This document shows positions 63,174-64,000 of a stretch of DNA of 64,000 bases, piece by piece. The notes under the pieces were generated by a model, which was not told where the DNA came from, did no database searches, and saw only the letters and a program-made list of their open reading frames with translations. Numbering within the stretch: the stretch's first letter is position 1; the number at the start of each line of letters is the position of its first letter. The position numbers were made by a program, and so were the translations under genes. Location of the stretch: positions 1 through 64,000 of the forward strand of contig JAZUOO010000043.1 of the NCBI GenBank assembly GCA_045604705.1. Reading direction: 5' to 3'. This DNA is from SIG622 sp045604705. Lineage in GTDB: Bacteria; Bacillota; Clostridia; Oscillospirales; CAG-382.

Positions 63174-64000
63174 ATCACCTCATGGAAGGTACGACTGATG
63201 ACCTCACGCTGCTGCTCTCTGGAGAGTTTGTTGAAGTTTACCGCATATCCGGATACTCTGATGGTGAGGTTCGGATATGCCTCGGGATTTTCATAGGCAT
63301 CCATCAGCGTCTCACGATTCAGAACATTGATATTTATGTGATGAGCTTTCTTTGCAAAGTATCCGTCAAGAATACCCACAAGATTGTCAACTCTGTCCTG
63401 TTCGCTTCTGCCAAGTGCCTCCGGAGTAATGGAGAACGTATTTGAAATACCGTCACGGCAGTCATCATAGCTAATTTTTGCAACAGAGTTAAGCGAAGCA
63501 AGAGCACCGTTCTCCTCTCTGTTGTGCATAGGATTTGCACCGGGAGCGTAGGGCTGGAATGCACCTCTGCCGTCGGGAGTGGCACCGGTATTTTTTCCGT
63601 ACATTACATTGGAAGTAATTGTGAGAACGGAAAGAGTATGCTCCGCATTTCTGTAAGTTGGAGTTTTGCGAAGCTCGGTTATAACCTTGTGAGTAAGTTC
63701 CTTTGCAATAAGGTCAACTCTGTCGTCATCGTTACCGTACTTAGGGAAGCTTCCCGTGGTTTCAAAGTCAACAATGAACCCCTTTTCATCCTTAATCGGC
63801 TTAACATTCGCATACTTTATCGCACTGAGTGAATCCGCAACAACCGAAAGTCCCGCAATACCGAATGCCATAAAACGATGCACATCCGTATCATGCAGAG
63901 CCATCTGGATTTTTTCATAGGCGTACTTGTCATGCATATAATGAATAATATTCATTGTATTAACATACAGATGAGAAAGCCAGGCAATGTATATGTCAAA
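63170..64000 (-). CDS. pflB: Pyruvate formate-lyase, C-terminal part (cut by window edge)
   Basis: The frame is open to the right edge: residues before MNIIHYMHDKYAYEK read FDIYIAWLSHLYVNT, the normal PFL sequence, so the gene continues past 64000. About 276 C-terminal residues are visible, including GKNTGATPDGRGAFQPYAPGANPMH and the glycyl-radical site RVSGYAVNF near the end. The active-site cysteine pair lies outside the window. PFL converts pyruvate and CoA to acetyl-CoA and formate, a core step of anaerobic fermentation. Confidence 0.97.
   Translation of the reverse strand, partial: FDIYIAWLSHLYVNTMNIIHYMHDKYAYEKIQMALHDTDVHRFMAFGIAGLSVVADSLSAIKYANVKPIKDEKGFIVDFETTGSFPKYGNDDDRVDLIAKELTHKVITELRKTPTYRNAEHTLSVLTITSNVMYGKNTGATPDGRGAFQPYAPGANPMHNREENGALASLNSVAKISYDDCRDGISNTFSITPEALGRSEQDRVDNLVGILDGYFAKKAHHININVLNRETLMDAYENPEAYPNLTIRVSGYAVNFNKLSREQQREVISRTFHEVI

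Noticed and set aside
1..64000. CRISPR array, insertion sequence or rRNA operon
   Set aside because: No regularly spaced repeats, no transposase and no rRNA sequence were seen on either strand.

Overview
The window comes from the chromosome of a low-G+C, endospore-forming Firmicute of the class Clostridia. The sequence signs are a Spo0A-type regulator, a PdaA-type deacetylase, a SpoIIQ-like M23 protein, a ctsR-mcsA-mcsB-clpC heat-shock operon, an SLH-domain surface protein together with CsaB, strong AAAGGAGG-type ribosome binding sites, frequent TTG/GTG starts and consensus sigma-A promoters. I place it near the gut Oscillospiraceae/Ruminococcaceae by feel only; no 16S gene is present.

Layout. 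Positions 1-10885 are the right end of a prophage. They hold a giant multidomain (polyvalent) virion protein open at the left edge, a BppU-like baseplate/receptor-binding protein, and an attR made of the 3' end of a tRNA-Ser followed by the tRNA's own terminator. Positions 11033-16335 are a small accessory zone: a TIM-barrel protein, a secreted beta-solenoid protein, a lipoprotein, a decayed gene and two small proteins. Positions 16410-20971 hold cca, an inositol-monophosphatase-family gene, a membrane protein and spo0A. Positions 21095-25870 (minus) are a cell-wall polymer cluster transcribed murJ-like > DUF5693 > csaB. Next come tRNA-Leu(CAA), a riboswitch-like leader region, an AraC-family regulator and an ABC exporter (to 29557), then galM, a P-loop ATPase, an esterase and a VanY-type carboxypeptidase. 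Positions 34928-39647 are the CtsR regulon operon with an operator array. A parvulin, a VanZ-like protein and two overlapping polysaccharide deacetylases follow. Then come argG-argH, a DUF3343/cysteine-desulfurase pair, the M23 protein, ligA (minus), an RlmA-like methyltransferase, the SLH protein, lepA-hemW, a Cys/Met PLP enzyme translationally coupled to dapF and murE, a CBM9-like protein, an HD-domain protein, and pflA-pflB running off the right edge.

How the parts fit. Several loci concern the envelope: the csaB cluster should make the pyruvylated polymer that SLH proteins bind, and one SLH protein is encoded here. DapF makes the meso-DAP that the adjacent MurE (DNPR motif) attaches. VanY, the deacetylases and the M23 protein remodel peptidoglycan. 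Spo0A, the PdaA-type deacetylase and the SpoIIQ-like protein point to sporulation. Pyruvate formate-lyase indicates anaerobic fermentation.

The least ordinary element is the prophage polyvalent protein. It carries a zinc-peptidase motif and at least four further modules separated by four copies of a (V/I)x(F/M)SEK(D/T) joint, which suggests a polyprotein cut or modularly assembled at those joints. Also worth checking are a Spo0A receiver with an altered acidic pocket, a cobalamin-riboswitch-like but core-less leader, and an operator-like palindrome at the ABC exporter promoter. All family names rest on reading the translated sequences by eye; no database search was run.
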